Shown in pieces: positions 63,809 to 64,000 of a stretch of DNA of 64,000 nt. Below the pieces are notes generated by a model, which was given only the letters and a program-made list of their open reading frames with translations, made no database searches and was not told the DNA's origin. Position 1 is the stretch's first letter. The number at the start of each line of letters is the position of its first letter. A program made the translations under genes and the position numbers. Location: positions 792,478 to 856,477 of the forward strand of contig NZ_OY782854.1 in NCBI RefSeq assembly GCF_963678425.1, read 5' to 3'. This DNA is from an uncultured Bacteroides sp. (GTDB lineage: Bacteria; Bacteroidota; Bacteroidia; Bacteroidales; Bacteroidaceae).

Positions 63809-64000
63809 ATGAATTACAAACGGATTGTTGAACTATTAGAAGATCAGCTCAGACTTTCTTCCGAAAGAGAAAAGGTTCTGCTGGAGCAAAATAGGCAGCA
63901 GTCTGCACAACTTCAGCAGCAGTCTGCGCAGATAGAAAGGCTATCTGTACAGACTGCTATTCTAACCGATACGGTCCGTTCATTGGAAGAATCCCTTCTT
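63809..64000 (+). CDS. tnpC: IS66 TnpC, second copy, partial
   Basis: The first 64 codons match TnpC of the first copy (starting MNYKRIVELLEDQLRLSSER); the gene runs off the window. Confidence 0.92.
   Translation, partial: MNYKRIVELLEDQLRLSSEREKVLLEQNRQQSAQLQQQSAQIERLSVQTAILTDTVRSLEESLL

Larger units (their letters stand above)
62893..64000 (+). mobile_element. Second IS66 copy, truncated by window end
   Basis: Starts with the same GTAAGCGTCTCCGCGATACC end as the copy at 58767 and continues in register (offset 4,126) to the window edge. Two base differences were found, both changing an amino acid, so the two copies are very recent duplicates in the same orientation. Confidence 0.93.

Overview
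The window looks like chromosomal DNA of a Bacteroides-type member of the Bacteroidales. The evidence is the gene content (a Nudix-type AraR regulator, a sodium/solute symporter in the arabinose operon, a SusC/D-era glycosidase cluster, VirE-family primase plus HU-like protein, IS66 and ISL3 elements), the moderate AT-richness, and promoters of the TTTG-N18..20-TAnnTTTG class in front of several genes. It contains no tRNA, rRNA or CRISPR array that I can see.

Region 1 (1-4.4 kb): the 3' part of a large SNF2/SWI2-type helicase whose start lies outside the window, then a convergent gene for an AlbA_2-type DNA-binding/ATPase-like protein that seems to lack its N-terminal domain and carries a 5 x 21 bp coding repeat.

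Region 2 (4.6-18.4 kb), the most unusual part: a one-directional array of secreted caspase-fold (peptidase C14) proteins. Three are intact (WG-repeat, BspA-type leucine-rich repeat and nine-WG-repeat N-termini). A fourth survives as a frameshifted fragment, and a fifth only as a short C-terminal scar. All intact members share an unnamed middle domain and nearly identical 3' ends. Each caspase gene or remnant is followed by a different partner: LPP20-like exported proteins, a lipoprotein, a DUF4384-like exported protein, an AT-rich soluble/membrane pair, and a secreted transglutaminase-like protein. I read this as a modular envelope-located protease system shaped by recombination. Its function is unknown.

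Region 3 (18.5-25.2 kb), accessory: a toxin plus XRE/ImmA antitoxin pair, an HU-like protein with iteron-like repeats in front of it, a VirE-type primase/helicase whose 3' end sits inside a large inverted repeat, an ORF6N-domain remnant, and a group IIC intron sitting just downstream of a terminator hairpin.

Region 4 (25.2-47.3 kb), sugar catabolism: rpiB and transketolase; a galM-araR-araD-araA-araB-symporter operon for L-arabinose; a galM-galP-galK operon for galactose; and a divergent GH31-GH2-GH3 operon that fits trimming of xyloglucan-like oligosaccharides. Released galactose feeds galK. Arabinose and other pentoses feed the pentose phosphate steps.

Region 5 (47.4-56.6 kb), housekeeping: a FadL-like outer-membrane protein, a queuosine operon (transporter, queC, queF), dnaX, an FtsB-like protein, a small membrane protein and a periplasmic M16 peptidase.

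Region 6 (56.7-64.0 kb), an insertion-sequence pile-up: an ISL3 element, a complete IS66 element, an IS3-family element with a probable -1 frameshift site, a perfect 38-bp palindrome, and a second nearly identical IS66 copy cut by the window end.
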